A stretch of 10,759 bases of DNA from Kiritimatiellia bacterium (GCA_017413145.1 JAFPUX010000104.1:1-10759); one strand, 5' to 3'. Positions 1-7,163 are shown, counted from the first letter of the stretch. Numbers and translations are program-made. Notes: a model not told the origin generated them from the letters alone.

Positions 1-630
1 CTGCGGTGGCTCTCGTCGCCCTTCGAGCCGTACATCCACTGGCAGATGGACGCCGTGAAGTGCCCGGTGAACGCCATCGAGTTCAACTTCTTCCTCTCGG
101 TGCTGTGCGCCATCCTCTACCTCGGCGTCTCGCGGCTCACGTGCCGGAAGCCGTTCAACCTCGACCGCATGCTGCACCGCGGCAAGTACGGCCTCGGCGA
201 GAAGCGCGAGATCAAGATGCGCTGGACGCCGCGCACGGTGTTCTCCAACCTCATCGGCATCACGCCGGAGTACACGCGGGGCGACAAGGCCATCGCGTGG
301 GGCGTGTTCCTCTACAGCTTCGTCTACGGCTTCGGACTGGCCTTCGTGGGCGTCGTCGTGTGGAACGTCTTCCATCCGTGGCCGGTCGAATGGTGGAGCT
401 GGTATTTCGTCATCCAGTTCTTCGTCATCCCGTGCATCCTGGCCTGCGTGACCACGGTGTGGTTCGGCGTGGGCGGCTTCATCGGCCTGAAGCAGCTCTT
501 CCGCGACCTGGCCGCCCGCAAGGAGACGAACGACCTGGACGACGGCCGCGTCGAGGGCCACGACTCCCTCGCCGACAAGGCCGCCCTCGAGAAGGTCGAC
601 GAAGGGCCCGACCCGGAGCGACACGGCTAG
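1..630 (+). CDS. Sodium:solute symporter family protein, C-terminal part (5' truncated)
   Basis: The reading frame is open from base 1 to the TAG at 628-630 and gives the last 209 residues of an integral membrane protein. Three hydrophobic stretches are visible: one around window positions 78-135, one around 295-370 and one around 395-490. Between the first two is a cytoplasmic-looking segment with FNLDRMLHRGKYG, which I recognise as the conserved C-terminal stretch of SSS-family Na+/solute cotransporters common in Lentisphaerota/Kiritimatiellota genomes. The last 50 or so residues are hydrophilic and acidic, a probable cytoplasmic tail. The family imports sugars, sialic acid, amino acids or similar solutes with Na+; the substrate cannot be read from this part. 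The gene ends 138 bases before the glycoside-hydrolase-like gene on the same strand, so it may supply uptake for the products of that locus (inference). An internal ATG at 46 is not the start, because family-like sequence continues upstream of it. Confidence 0.8.
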   Translation: MRWLSSPFEPYIHWQMDAVKCPVNAIEFNFFLSVLCAILYLGVSRLTCRKPFNLDRMLHRGKYGLGEKREIKMRWTPRTVFSNLIGITPEYTRGDKAIAWGVFLYSFVYGFGLAFVGVVVWNVFHPWPVEWWSWYFVIQFFVIPCILACVTTVWFGVGGFIGLKQLFRDLAARKETNDLDDGRVEGHDSLADKAALEKVDEGPDPERHG

Positions 631-660
631 CCGGGCGGCGCGCGCCCTCCGCGATCCAAC

Positions 661-698
661 GTCCTCCGTGGCGGGGTGGAAACCCCGCCACCGAGGAC
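661..698. repeat. Strong imperfect palindrome (hairpin) downstream of the symporter gene
   Basis: GTCCTC (661-666) pairs with GAGGAC (693-698), and GTGGCGGGG (668-676) pairs with CCCCGCCAC (683-691). One C/C mismatch separates the two stem blocks and the loop is TGGAAA. A 15-bp GC stem is very stable, but no T-run follows, so it is not a classical intrinsic terminator. It could be an mRNA 3'-end stabiliser, a U-less terminator, or one copy of a dispersed palindromic repeat. I found no second copy in this window. Confidence 0.6.
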
Positions 699-732
699 TC
701 GCGGCCCGCGGGCGGGAGCGTGCGTCCGGGCG

Positions 733-761
733 TTGCCCGTGCGCGGGGATTGTGGTAGAAT
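733..761 (+). promoter_or_regulatory. Promoter for the GH-like/CBM9-like gene pair, predicted leaderless
   Basis: The -35 is TTGCCC (733-738), followed by 17 bases and the -10 TAGAAT (756-761), which is preceded by TGG (an extended -10). The -10 ends 7 bases before the ATG at 769, so transcription should begin at or next to the A of that codon. This also rules out the in-frame ATG at 760, which lies inside the -10 element. Calls are by eye against the sigma-70 consensus and against five other promoters of the same shape in this window. Confidence 0.65.
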
Positions 762-768
762 GGACGAC

Positions 769-2607
769 ATGAAACGGAAACTCCTCCTTTCCGCCGCGCT
801 CGTCGCGGCGCTCTCCGCCGGCGCGGCGCGCGCCGGCGTGGAAGACACCGTCTGGAACGCCCAGAAGGAACGCGCCAGGGCCCTCAAGCCCGCCAACGCC
901 AAGCGGATCCGCGCCGCCGGCGCGAAGGGCGACCTCGCGTTCTTCGCCGTCCCGGCGCTGAGCGACCTGATGAGACTCGACGACACGTGGCCCGAGGACG
1001 GCGCGCTCGGCGGCACCGTCCGCTGCGTCGTCGCGCAGGACGAGTTCGAGGCGTGCTCGTTCGAGCTCTTCGCCTTTCGCGACCTCGACGAGATCGAGCT
1101 TTCGGTCGACCTCGCGCTTCCGAACGACCTGCGCGTCGTGAAGCTCTGGTTCCAGAACGGCAACGGCTGGACGAGCTACTTCGACGACGTCGGTCTCAAG
1201 CTCGTGCCGGAGCTGCTGCTCCACGACGAGGACCTGGTCCGCGTGACAAAGGACGGCAAGGGCCCGGCGAACCACGCCCGCGTCCGCAAGGACGGCAAGG
1301 ACGAGTGGGTCTGGATCTCCTCGCCGAAGGAGATGAACCCGAAGGAGGAGCCCTGGCAGTACGATCCGGGCTTCGCGGACGCCGACCGCCTGCTGCCCGT
1401 CAAGCTCGAACGGGACTCGTTCAAGCAGTTCTTCCTCACGGTCCATCCGCCGAAGGACTGCAAGCCCGGCGTCTACAAGGGGTCCGTCTCCGTCAAGCGC
1501 AAGGGGACGGAGCTCGCGCGCGTGCCGCTCGCGGTCCGCGTGCTGCCGTTCGCGCTGCCGTTCCCGAAGGGCTACCAGCAGCACGACAAGGCGTACCTGC
1601 ACTCGTGTATGGGCGCGATGCCGAGCCTCGAGCGCCTGACGAAGAACTGCGGCGGCGACGAGGAGCGCGCGAAGGCGTGCTTCCGCGCGTGGCTGCAGTC
1701 GCTCCACGACCACTCGGTGTTCCACGCGCCCTGGGTGGGGCCGTCCAACGAGTGGTGCGTGCCGATGCTGCGCGAGATCGGCTTCCCGCTCGACGTCGTG
1801 TGGGGCGGGAACATGTGCACCTGGTTCGGGCTCAACTTCGGCGGGCGGATGACCTACAAGCACCTCCGCATCGCGCGGGAGTCGGCGAAGAAGTGCGCCG
1901 AGTTCTACCGGCGCGTCCTGCCCGGCGCGCGCATCCTCTGCGGCCACGGCGACGAGCAGGGCGCCGCGTTCGTGACGACGCACCGCGAGCTCTTCCGCGA
2001 ATACGAGAAAGAGGGGATCTCCCTCGGCTGCGCCGGACACGCGCCGCTTCTCTACAAGGGCGGCTACGCCTACGGCCACCACCCGATGGCGGGCTCGCCC
2101 GACGAGGCCTACGACCAGTCGCGCCCGTGGCGCGAGGCCGGCGCGTATCCGATCGGCTTCTACGCGATGCAGCACACCGGCAGCGAGAACCCGCAGTTCA
2201 CGCGCCGCCAGCACGGCCTCCTCGGCTGGCTCAACGGCATGACGATGGCGCACAACTACGAGTTCGCCGTCGGCAGCTTCAACGACCGCGCGAACGTCCT
2301 CTACCGCCCGATGGTCGTGACCTACGCGAACGGCCAGGGCCTGATGGAGACGATCCAGTACGCCGGCTTCCGCGAGGCGTGCGACGACATCCGCTACGCC
2401 TCGTACCTGCTCGACCTGGCGGAGCGCGCGGCGGCGTCGGACGACGTCGATGTCCGCCTCCTCGGCCGAAAGGCGCGGCTCTACCTCGCCACGCTGGACG
2501 GCGAGCGGATGGACCTCGACGCCGTCCGACTCGAACTCGTCTCGAAGATTCTCGCCCTGCGCGCCGCGCTCGGCGACGACCCTGCGGAGAAAGGAGCCGC
2601 GAAATGA
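769..2607 (+). CDS. Secreted glycoside hydrolase-like protein (GH123/DUF4091-like)
   Basis: This encodes 612 residues. Residues 1-22 form a signal peptide (basic MKRK, a leucine/alanine-rich core, cleavage after AARA), so the protein is exported. About residues 60-270 look like a beta-sandwich domain, ending in a segment of the kind 'KPGVYKGSVSVK..GTELARVPLAVRVLPF' that typically precedes the barrel of GH123/DUF4091-type enzymes. Residues 270-545 are then rich in aromatic residues, as in a TIM barrel. An Asp-Glu pair at 395-396 (HGDEQ) is a candidate for the adjacent acidic pair that GH123 enzymes use in substrate-assisted hydrolysis of N-acetylhexosaminides; this equivalence is inferred, not aligned. 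The start is ATG 769 because the ATG at 760 overlaps the promoter. The stop overlaps the start of the next gene (ATGA, 2604-2607), so the two are translationally coupled. The family call is tentative; export and coupling are firm. Confidence 0.7.
   Translation: MKRKLLLSAALVAALSAGAARAGVEDTVWNAQKERARALKPANAKRIRAAGAKGDLAFFAVPALSDLMRLDDTWPEDGALGGTVRCVVAQDEFEACSFELFAFRDLDEIELSVDLALPNDLRVVKLWFQNGNGWTSYFDDVGLKLVPELLLHDEDLVRVTKDGKGPANHARVRKDGKDEWVWISSPKEMNPKEEPWQYDPGFADADRLLPVKLERDSFKQFFLTVHPPKDCKPGVYKGSVSVKRKGTELARVPLAVRVLPFALPFPKGYQQHDKAYLHSCMGAMPSLERLTKNCGGDEERAKACFRAWLQSLHDHSVFHAPWVGPSNEWCVPMLREIGFPLDVVWGGNMCTWFGLNFGGRMTYKHLRIARESAKKCAEFYRRVLPGARILCGHGDEQGAAFVTTHRELFREYEKEGISLGCAGHAPLLYKGGYAYGHHPMAGSPDEAYDQSRPWREAGAYPIGFYAMQHTGSENPQFTRRQHGLLGWLNGMTMAHNYEFAVGSFNDRANVLYRPMVVTYANGQGLMETIQYAGFREACDDIRYASYLLDLAERAAASDDVDVRLLGRKARLYLATLDGERMDLDAVRLELVSKILALRAALGDDPAEKGAAK
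2590..2596 (+). promoter_or_regulatory. Shine-Dalgarno site for the CBM9-like gene
   Basis: AAAGGAG lies inside the end of the upstream gene, 7 bases before ATG 2604. It is a strong ribosome-binding site and fixes that start. It contrasts with the first gene of the pair, which has no leader to hold one. Confidence 0.8.
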
Positions 2608-4697
2608 AGAAGGTTCTGATTTTTGCCGCGATCTTCGCGGCCGGTTTCGCCTCCGCGCTCACGCCGGAGGAAAAGGAGGCGCAGGAGAAGGCCCGCGCCG
2701 AGGCCAAGGCGAGCGAGGAAGCCTGGAAGACGCTCCGCAAGGAGGCCGAGGACCTCGCGCAGAAGGACTTCAAGGGCGGCTTCGCCGACTACTGGCACGA
2801 CCACCTCGACGCCGCGCGCGCGCTGCTCGACTCTTCGCTCACGAACGCGGTCTTCAAAAACAAGGAGAGGATCGAGATCTTCCGCCAGATGGCGCAGTAC
2901 CGCCTCGAGGCGACGCGCGACGAGCAGGGCGCGCTCGCCGAGGTCGAGCGGGCGTTCGCGCTGCCCGACCTCACGGACGACGACCGCGCGCTCGCCGAAT
3001 CGCGGCGCACCGACCTGCGCCGCTTGATGGGCCTCGACCCCGAGCCCGAGCCCCCCGTGCGCGACGAGGCGTTCCACCTCGCCGACCTCGCCGCCCAACA
3101 GCTCGGCTCCGGCGCCTGGAACCGCGCCTTCGACGGCTACGCGAGGTTCTGCGCGGAGAAGGAGGGCGCCGCCTTCTTCCGCGAGCGCATCCCGGCCAAG
3201 TTCGCCGAGGCGCTCGCCGCCGATGCGAAGACGCCGTGCGCGCGGACCGCGTTCGACGTCGCGGCCTGGCAGGTCCGGCGCGGCGAGGCCGACCCCGGCT
3301 TCAAGGACCCCGCCTTCGGCGAGTGGCTGCTTGGCTGGATCGACACGCTCCCCGCCGAGAACCGCCCGGACGCCGTCCGGCTGTTCGAATACGCCGACTC
3401 GTTCCGCGGGCGCGTCCTCGACGCGCGCAAGGAGATCTACGCGAAGGGCGTCGTCGAGCGCGCGAAGGACGAGGCGAACCGCGTCCCGCCGCGCACGCTC
3501 GAGAACGCGAGGAAGTTCCTCGTCTTCCGCAAGGCGCCCACCGGGCCCGGCCGCGCGATCGACGCCTGCCGAGAATGGATCCGGGAGACCGGCAAGGCGG
3601 ACGACAAGGTCGCGCTCGCGAAGCTCCTCGCCGACCAGGCGCGCGAATACCTCGCGCGCGGCGACGAGGCCGGAGCGCGCCGGATCTGGCAGGAGCGCGA
3701 GAAGATCGTCCCGCCGCGCCAGCCGGTCTCCTTCGCCTGCCCGTGGTGGGGCGACGCGCCGCACGACATCCGCGGCATCGTCCAGTCCGCGTTCTACGCG
3801 AAGGCGCCGAAGGCGCTCCTGACGCAGCGCTACGGCGACAACCTCGAGTTCCTCATCCTCACCGACGCCGCGCTCACCGGGCGCGAGATGACGACCGACG
3901 ACGGCAAGCCCTTCCGCCCGTCCGAGTTCTTCGCGTTCTGCGACCCGTCCGGCGTGAAGTTCCTGCTGCGGCAATACCTCGACAACATGGGCGACATCCG
4001 CGCCGGCCTCGCCCACGCGCCGGGCGTCGAGGCCTACATCGCCACCGGCATCGACGACCCGTACCACTGCGTCCTGTTCGGGACGGACGAGACTTCGAAG
4101 CCCGAGGACTACTTCACGACGCAGTACGACAACGGCACCGGCTACCGCGTGACGCGGCAGGACCGCGGCACGCTCCGCTTCGCGAGCCTGTACCTCGACG
4201 ACGGCGTGGCGACGCTCGTCGAGATCCCGTGGGCCGCGGCGTTCGCCTCGATGCCGCCCGAAACGCCGGCGTGGTACGTCGAGTTCCTCAACTGGGCGAA
4301 CGGCGGACGCAGCCTCGGCGGCTCGATCTCCGTGCACAACCGGTCCTCCTTCGCCGAAATGAAGTTCGAGGGCGTCGACGCCACCGCGCGGCTCGCGATC
4401 GAGCGCGCGCTGCTGCCGAAGGCGAAGTCCGTCTTCAACGCTGCGCTCGCGGCGGGAAGCAACGGGCAGGCGGAGATCTGGTCCGACCCGGAGCTGGGCG
4501 ACCAGGCGTTCTGGCTCGCGAAGGTGAAGCCGCTCGTGGACGGCATCCGGCCCTACGCCGACCGCGTCAAGCCGGGGATGACCGACGAGGACGTCGCCGA
4601 CGTCTGGGACCACGCCGGCCGCGCGATGCTGAACGTCGACCACGACGTCGCCCGCCTCCGCCGCGAATGGCTCGAAGAGAAACTCACGGAAGAGTGA
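2604..4697 (+). CDS. Secreted protein with helical N-terminal region and CBM9-like C-terminal domain
   Basis: This encodes 697 residues. The N-terminus (MKKVLIFAAIFAAGFASA) is a signal peptide with probable cleavage after residue 18. Residues 20-370 are charged and mostly helical, and some stretches resemble tetratricopeptide-type repeats, though I cannot define the repeat units. From about residue 375 (SFACPWWGD) the character changes to beta-strand. Segments such as FAFCDPSG, DN followed by AGLAHAPGVEAYI, PYHCV and LVEIPWAA follow the order seen in carbohydrate-binding module family 9-like domains, to about residue 600. A helical tail follows. The start is fixed by the SD at 2590-2596 and overlaps the preceding stop by four bases, implying coupled synthesis with the GH-like protein and probably a joint role in handling a glycan outside the cytoplasm (inference). 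No catalytic motif is evident. I see no close named homologue. Confidence 0.65.
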   Translation: MKKVLIFAAIFAAGFASALTPEEKEAQEKARAEAKASEEAWKTLRKEAEDLAQKDFKGGFADYWHDHLDAARALLDSSLTNAVFKNKERIEIFRQMAQYRLEATRDEQGALAEVERAFALPDLTDDDRALAESRRTDLRRLMGLDPEPEPPVRDEAFHLADLAAQQLGSGAWNRAFDGYARFCAEKEGAAFFRERIPAKFAEALAADAKTPCARTAFDVAAWQVRRGEADPGFKDPAFGEWLLGWIDTLPAENRPDAVRLFEYADSFRGRVLDARKEIYAKGVVERAKDEANRVPPRTLENARKFLVFRKAPTGPGRAIDACREWIRETGKADDKVALAKLLADQAREYLARGDEAGARRIWQEREKIVPPRQPVSFACPWWGDAPHDIRGIVQSAFYAKAPKALLTQRYGDNLEFLILTDAALTGREMTTDDGKPFRPSEFFAFCDPSGVKFLLRQYLDNMGDIRAGLAHAPGVEAYIATGIDDPYHCVLFGTDETSKPEDYFTTQYDNGTGYRVTRQDRGTLRFASLYLDDGVATLVEIPWAAAFASMPPETPAWYVEFLNWANGGRSLGGSISVHNRSSFAEMKFEGVDATARLAIERALLPKAKSVFNAALAAGSNGQAEIWSDPELGDQAFWLAKVKPLVDGIRPYADRVKPGMTDEDVADVWDHAGRAMLNVDHDVARLRREWLEEKLTEE

Positions 4698-4703
4698 AGA
4701 CCG

Positions 4704-4724
4704 GCCGGCGTTCCGGGCGCCGGC
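4704..4724. other. GC-rich hairpin after the CBM9-like gene
   Basis: GCCGGCG (4704-4710) and CGCCGGC (4718-4724) form a 7-bp stem with a 7-base loop, starting 7 bases after the stop codon at 4697. No T-run follows. It could weakly terminate the upstream transcript before the next promoter at 4741, but in DNA this GC-rich such hairpins also arise by chance. Confidence 0.3.
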
Positions 4725-4740
4725 GGAGCGTCCGGCGCGG

Positions 4741-4769
4741 TTGATTCGCGCGGGGTCATCTGCTAGACT
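4741..4769 (+). promoter_or_regulatory. Promoter for the permease-EIIA gene, predicted leaderless
   Basis: The -35 is TTGATT (4741-4746), followed by a 17-base spacer and the -10 TAGACT (4764-4769) preceded by TGC. The hexamer ends 8 bases before ATG 4778, placing the expected transcription start within about 1-2 bases of the start codon. No purine-rich ribosome-binding site is present, consistent with leaderless translation. Confidence 0.7.
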
Positions 4770-4777
4770 CAAACGGC

Positions 4778-6649
4778 ATGGAACCGAAAGCGCTCCCCAA
4801 GACGCTCGGCCTCGGCGACGTGTTCTGCATCGCCGTCGGGGCGATGATTTCGGCCGGCATCTTCCTGCTGCCGGCCGCGGCGTTTTCGCGCGTCGGGCCG
4901 GCCATCGGGTTCTCGTACGTGGCGGGCGGCGTCCTGGCGACCTGCGGCATCCTCGCGGTGCTGGAGCTCGCGACGGCCATGCCGGCCGCGGGCGGCATCT
5001 ACTATTTCACGACGCGCGCGCTCGGCCCGCTCGCGGGCACGATGTCGGGCCTGTTCAACTGGGCGGCGCTCTCGCTCAAGAGCGCGTTCGCGATCTGGGG
5101 CACGGCGCAGCTCGCGCACGGGTGGGTGCCGTCCGTCTCCGCATGGGAGTTCGGCGTCGCGCTCGCGCTCGCGTTCCTGCTCGTGAACCTGCTCTCCACC
5201 GCGGCGGCGGCGAAGCTCGAGCAGCTGCTCGTCTGGGTTCTGCTCGCGATCATGGCGGCGTACGTCGCGCTCGGGCTTCCGCACGTGGAATCGGCGCGCT
5301 TCAAGCCGTGGCTGCTGCCCGGCGTGTCCGTGCCGGACGTCTTCTACGCCGCGGGCTTCATCTTCGTCTCGTTCGGCGGCCTGCTCGGCGTGATCAGCGT
5401 GGCGGAGGAGGTGCGCAACCCGCGCCGCAACCTGCCGCTCGGCATCCTCGGCGGGCTCGCGGTCGTGACGGTGCTCTACGGCCTCGTGATGGCGGTGACG
5501 GTCGGCGCGATCCCCGCGGACCGGCTGGCCGCGTCGGCCGAGCCGCTCGCGGAGGCGGCGCGCGGCGTCTACGGGCGTCCGGGCTACCTGGCGCTCACGG
5601 CGGGCGCGCTGCTCGCGTTCGTGACGACCGGCAACGCGGGGCTGATGGGCGCGGCGCGCTACCCGGTGGCGCTCGCGCGCGACGGCTACGCGCCGGCGGT
5701 CTTCGCGAGGGTGCTCGGCCGGCGGCGCATCCCGGCGCCGGCGCTGCTGCTCACGGGGGCGGTCGTCGCGGCGGTGCAGTTCATGGGGATCGAGACGCTC
5801 GTCACGGTCGCCTCGACGGTCGTGATGCTTTCGTACATCCTCACGAACCTCTCGGTGATCATCCTGCGCGAGAGCCGCGTGATGAACTACCGGCCGTCGT
5901 TCCGGACGCCGCTGTACCCGGTGCTGCCGCTCGCGTGCATGGCGGTGTTCGCGCTGCTCGTGATCAAGCTCGGCGACACGGCGCTGGGGCTGACGTACGT
6001 CTTCGTCGGCCTGTCGCTGCTGCTCTACTTCGGCTACGGGCTGCGGGTGAAGCGCGAATTCGCGCTGCAGCAGCTGGTGCGGCGGCTCTTCGCGCCGGAC
6101 GAGGCGGCCGCGGCGGTGCCGGACCTGGAGCGCGAGCTGCGCGACGTGGTGCGCAGCCGCGACGGGCTCGTGGAGGACGCGTTCGACCGCGCCGTGAAGG
6201 ACGCGCCGGCGTTCGTCGAAGCGGGAACGGTCCCCCTGGAGGCGTTCTTCCGCCGCGCGGCGGAAGAGGCCGCGCCGCGGCTGGGCGCGGACCCCGCGGC
6301 GCTGGCCGCGCGGCTGCTCGAGCGCGAGAAGCTTTCGAGCACGGTCATCGCGCCGGGCGTCGCGGTCCCGCACGTCATGCTGCGGGAAGGGGAGGGCAAG
6401 GTGCTGCTGCTCCTGGCCAAGTGCGAGGGCGGCGTGCCGTTCGGCGGGGACGCCGCGGAGGGCGTGCGCACGGCGGTCTTCCTCTTCTGCTCGCCGGACC
6501 GGCGCGACGCGCACCTGCGGGGCCTCGCGATGGTGGCGCAGGCGATCCTCGGCTCGGGTTTCGAGCGCAACTGGGCGAAGGCGCGCACGCCGCAACAGCT
6601 GCGCGACGTGTTCCTGCTGGCGCGGCGGACGCGCCGCCGGTCGCCGTAG
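4778..6649 (+). CDS. APC-family amino acid permease fused to a PTS EIIA (type 2)-like domain
   Basis: This encodes 623 residues. Residues 1-430 form a polytopic APC-superfamily transporter. The first membrane segment has the family signature AVGAMISAGIFLLP, later comes AEEVRNPRRNLP, and near its end is NYRPSFRTPLYPVLPL, typical of amino acid-polyamine-organocation permeases. After a hydrophilic linker, residues about 475-620 match the fructose/mannitol-type EIIA fold: FFRRAAEEAAPRL, then LLEREKLSSTVI, then APGVAVPH with His532 at the position of the phospho-accepting histidine. In the PTS this His receives phosphate from HPr. Here it more likely regulates transport according to PTS or nitrogen-PTS status (inference), since no EIIB/EIIC is nearby. 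The start is the only ATG compatible with the promoter at 4741-4769. The gene stands alone and converges with the FtsB-like gene 12 bases away. The substrate is unknown; amino acid or amine is the best guess. Confidence 0.85.
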   Translation: MEPKALPKTLGLGDVFCIAVGAMISAGIFLLPAAAFSRVGPAIGFSYVAGGVLATCGILAVLELATAMPAAGGIYYFTTRALGPLAGTMSGLFNWAALSLKSAFAIWGTAQLAHGWVPSVSAWEFGVALALAFLLVNLLSTAAAAKLEQLLVWVLLAIMAAYVALGLPHVESARFKPWLLPGVSVPDVFYAAGFIFVSFGGLLGVISVAEEVRNPRRNLPLGILGGLAVVTVLYGLVMAVTVGAIPADRLAASAEPLAEAARGVYGRPGYLALTAGALLAFVTTGNAGLMGAARYPVALARDGYAPAVFARVLGRRRIPAPALLLTGAVVAAVQFMGIETLVTVASTVVMLSYILTNLSVIILRESRVMNYRPSFRTPLYPVLPLACMAVFALLVIKLGDTALGLTYVFVGLSLLLYFGYGLRVKREFALQQLVRRLFAPDEAAAAVPDLERELRDVVRSRDGLVEDAFDRAVKDAPAFVEAGTVPLEAFFRRAAEEAAPRLGADPAALAARLLEREKLSSTVIAPGVAVPHVMLREGEGKVLLLLAKCEGGVPFGGDAAEGVRTAVFLFCSPDRRDAHLRGLAMVAQAILGSGFERNWAKARTPQQLRDVFLLARRTRRRSP

Positions 6650-6661
6650 GCGGGCGGCGGG

Positions 6662-6943
6662 CTACTTGCCGCCGACGGAGAAGTCGAAGACCGTCTCGTT
6701 CGGGCGGGAGAGGCCGTTGCGGCGCGCCTCCAGCTCGACGTACGCCTCGTCCGTCCGGAAATCGTTCTGGCGGCGGCGCAATTCGGCGATCTGCGCTTCG
6801 AGGACCGCGTTGGTCTTCTGCAGCTCCGCGAGCTGGGCGGCGAGCTCGCCGCGCTGCTTCACGACGGGGTGGAACGCGGTCGCGTAGACCACCGCCGTCG
6901 CGGCGGCGACCGCGGCGGCGGCCAGGACGGGAAGGACCTTCAT
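6662..6943 (-). CDS. FtsB/DivIC-like septum formation initiator family protein
   Basis: This encodes 93 residues. Residues 4-24 form a single membrane segment (VLPVLAAAAVAAATAVVYAT), followed by a heptad-patterned coiled coil at about 28-64 (QLAELQKTNAVLEAQIAELRRR). The C-terminal segment, with DEAYVELEARRNGLSRPNETVF, matches the pattern 'yvE..AR..lg...pgE.v' of FtsB/DivIC. Such proteins are bitopic members of the divisome that link FtsQ and FtsL and help activate septal peptidoglycan synthesis. The length and topology are normal for the family. It lies 40 bases after tRNA-Tyr on the same strand, and I see no separate promoter or clear SD, so it may be co-transcribed with the tRNA. The start at 6943 is chosen because upstream codons run into the tRNA. 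FtsL-like or other small coiled-coil membrane proteins are the alternative. Confidence 0.75.
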   Translation of the reverse strand: MKVLPVLAAAAVAAATAVVYATAFHPVVKQRGELAAQLAELQKTNAVLEAQIAELRRRQNDFRTDEAYVELEARRNGLSRPNETVFDFSVGGK

Positions 6944-6983
6944 GGGATTTCGGGAAACGGGCCGGAACCCGGAAGAAAGGGAA

Positions 6984-7069
6984 TGGTGGTGGGTCAACGA
7001 TTCGAACGTTGGAAGGCGGAAGCCAGCAGATTTACAGTCTGCCCCCGTTGGCCACTTGGGTAACCCACC
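6984..7069 (-). tRNA. tRNA-Tyr (anticodon GTA)
   Basis: Read on the minus strand, the 7-bp acceptor stem GGTGGGT (7069-7063) pairs with ACCCACC (6994-6988), followed by discriminator A and an encoded CCA (6986-6984). The anticodon stem GCAGA/TCTGC encloses the loop CTGTAAA, with GTA at 7035-7033. A long variable arm (class II) precedes the T-loop TTCGAAT. Tyr with a long variable arm is the bacterial form. It is transcribed from the promoter at 7092-7120 with a predicted 16-base 5' leader, divergently from tRNA-Ser. Confidence 0.95.
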
Positions 7070-7091
7070 ACGGGGAAAGGAACGGGCCGGA

Positions 7092-7120
7092 AGTCTGCCA
7101 AATCCGGCGGTCCAAGTCAA
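7092..7120 (-). promoter_or_regulatory. Promoter for tRNA-Tyr (and probably the FtsB-like gene)
   Basis: On the minus strand the -35 is TTGACT (7120-7115), followed by a 17-base spacer and the -10 CAGACT (7097-7092) preceded by TGG. The predicted start is near 7085, about 16 bases before the mature tRNA 5' end. The -10 starts with C rather than T, but the spacing and the extended TG match the other promoters here. Confidence 0.6.
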
Positions 7121-7137
7121 GCGGAAATTTCCGCTTG
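7118..7137. promoter_or_regulatory. Perfect 20-bp palindrome between divergent tRNA promoters
   Basis: CAAGCGGAAATTTCCGCTTG is its own reverse complement with no mismatch. Its two ends are the TTG triplets of the -35 boxes of tRNA-Tyr (minus) and tRNA-Ser (plus), and its centre AAATTT is the most AT-rich spot of the intergenic region. It could be an operator for a dimeric regulator that controls both tRNAs, a shared UP-like element, or simply the result of two similar promoters placed head to head. Confidence 0.7.
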
Positions 7138-7163
7138 CGCCGCGGTTCCGCGTGTGGTATCTT
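7135..7163 (+). promoter_or_regulatory. Promoter for tRNA-Ser(GCT)
   Basis: The -35 is TTGCGC (7135-7140), followed by a 17-base spacer and the -10 TATCTT (7158-7163) preceded by TGG. The predicted start is near 7170, giving a leader of just under 50 bases before the tRNA at 7218. It has the same -35 and nearly the same -10 as the pilin-gene promoter at 10476-10504. Confidence 0.65.

Noticed and set aside
760..768. ATG at 760 as start of the GH-like gene
   Set aside because: It overlaps the -10 element TAGAAT (756-761), so it would not be in the transcript. ATG 769 begins directly with the basic end of a signal peptide.
987..2603. Upstream in-frame extension of the CBM9-like gene to 987
   Set aside because: The extension is an Arg-rich shadow of the GH-like gene. 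ATG 2604 has an SD and is followed by a signal peptide.
2481..4772. Long open frame on the minus strand (763 codons) opposite the CBM9-like gene
   Set aside because: It is the antisense of a gene with strong third-position GC bias. Its product is Arg/Val/Glu-rich with no recognisable domain, while the plus-strand gene has a signal peptide, an SD and a coupled start.
5002..6588. Minus-strand frames opposite the permease gene
   Set aside because: They are Arg/Ser/Ala-rich translations with no domain or start signal, and the plus strand encodes a clear APC-EIIA protein.
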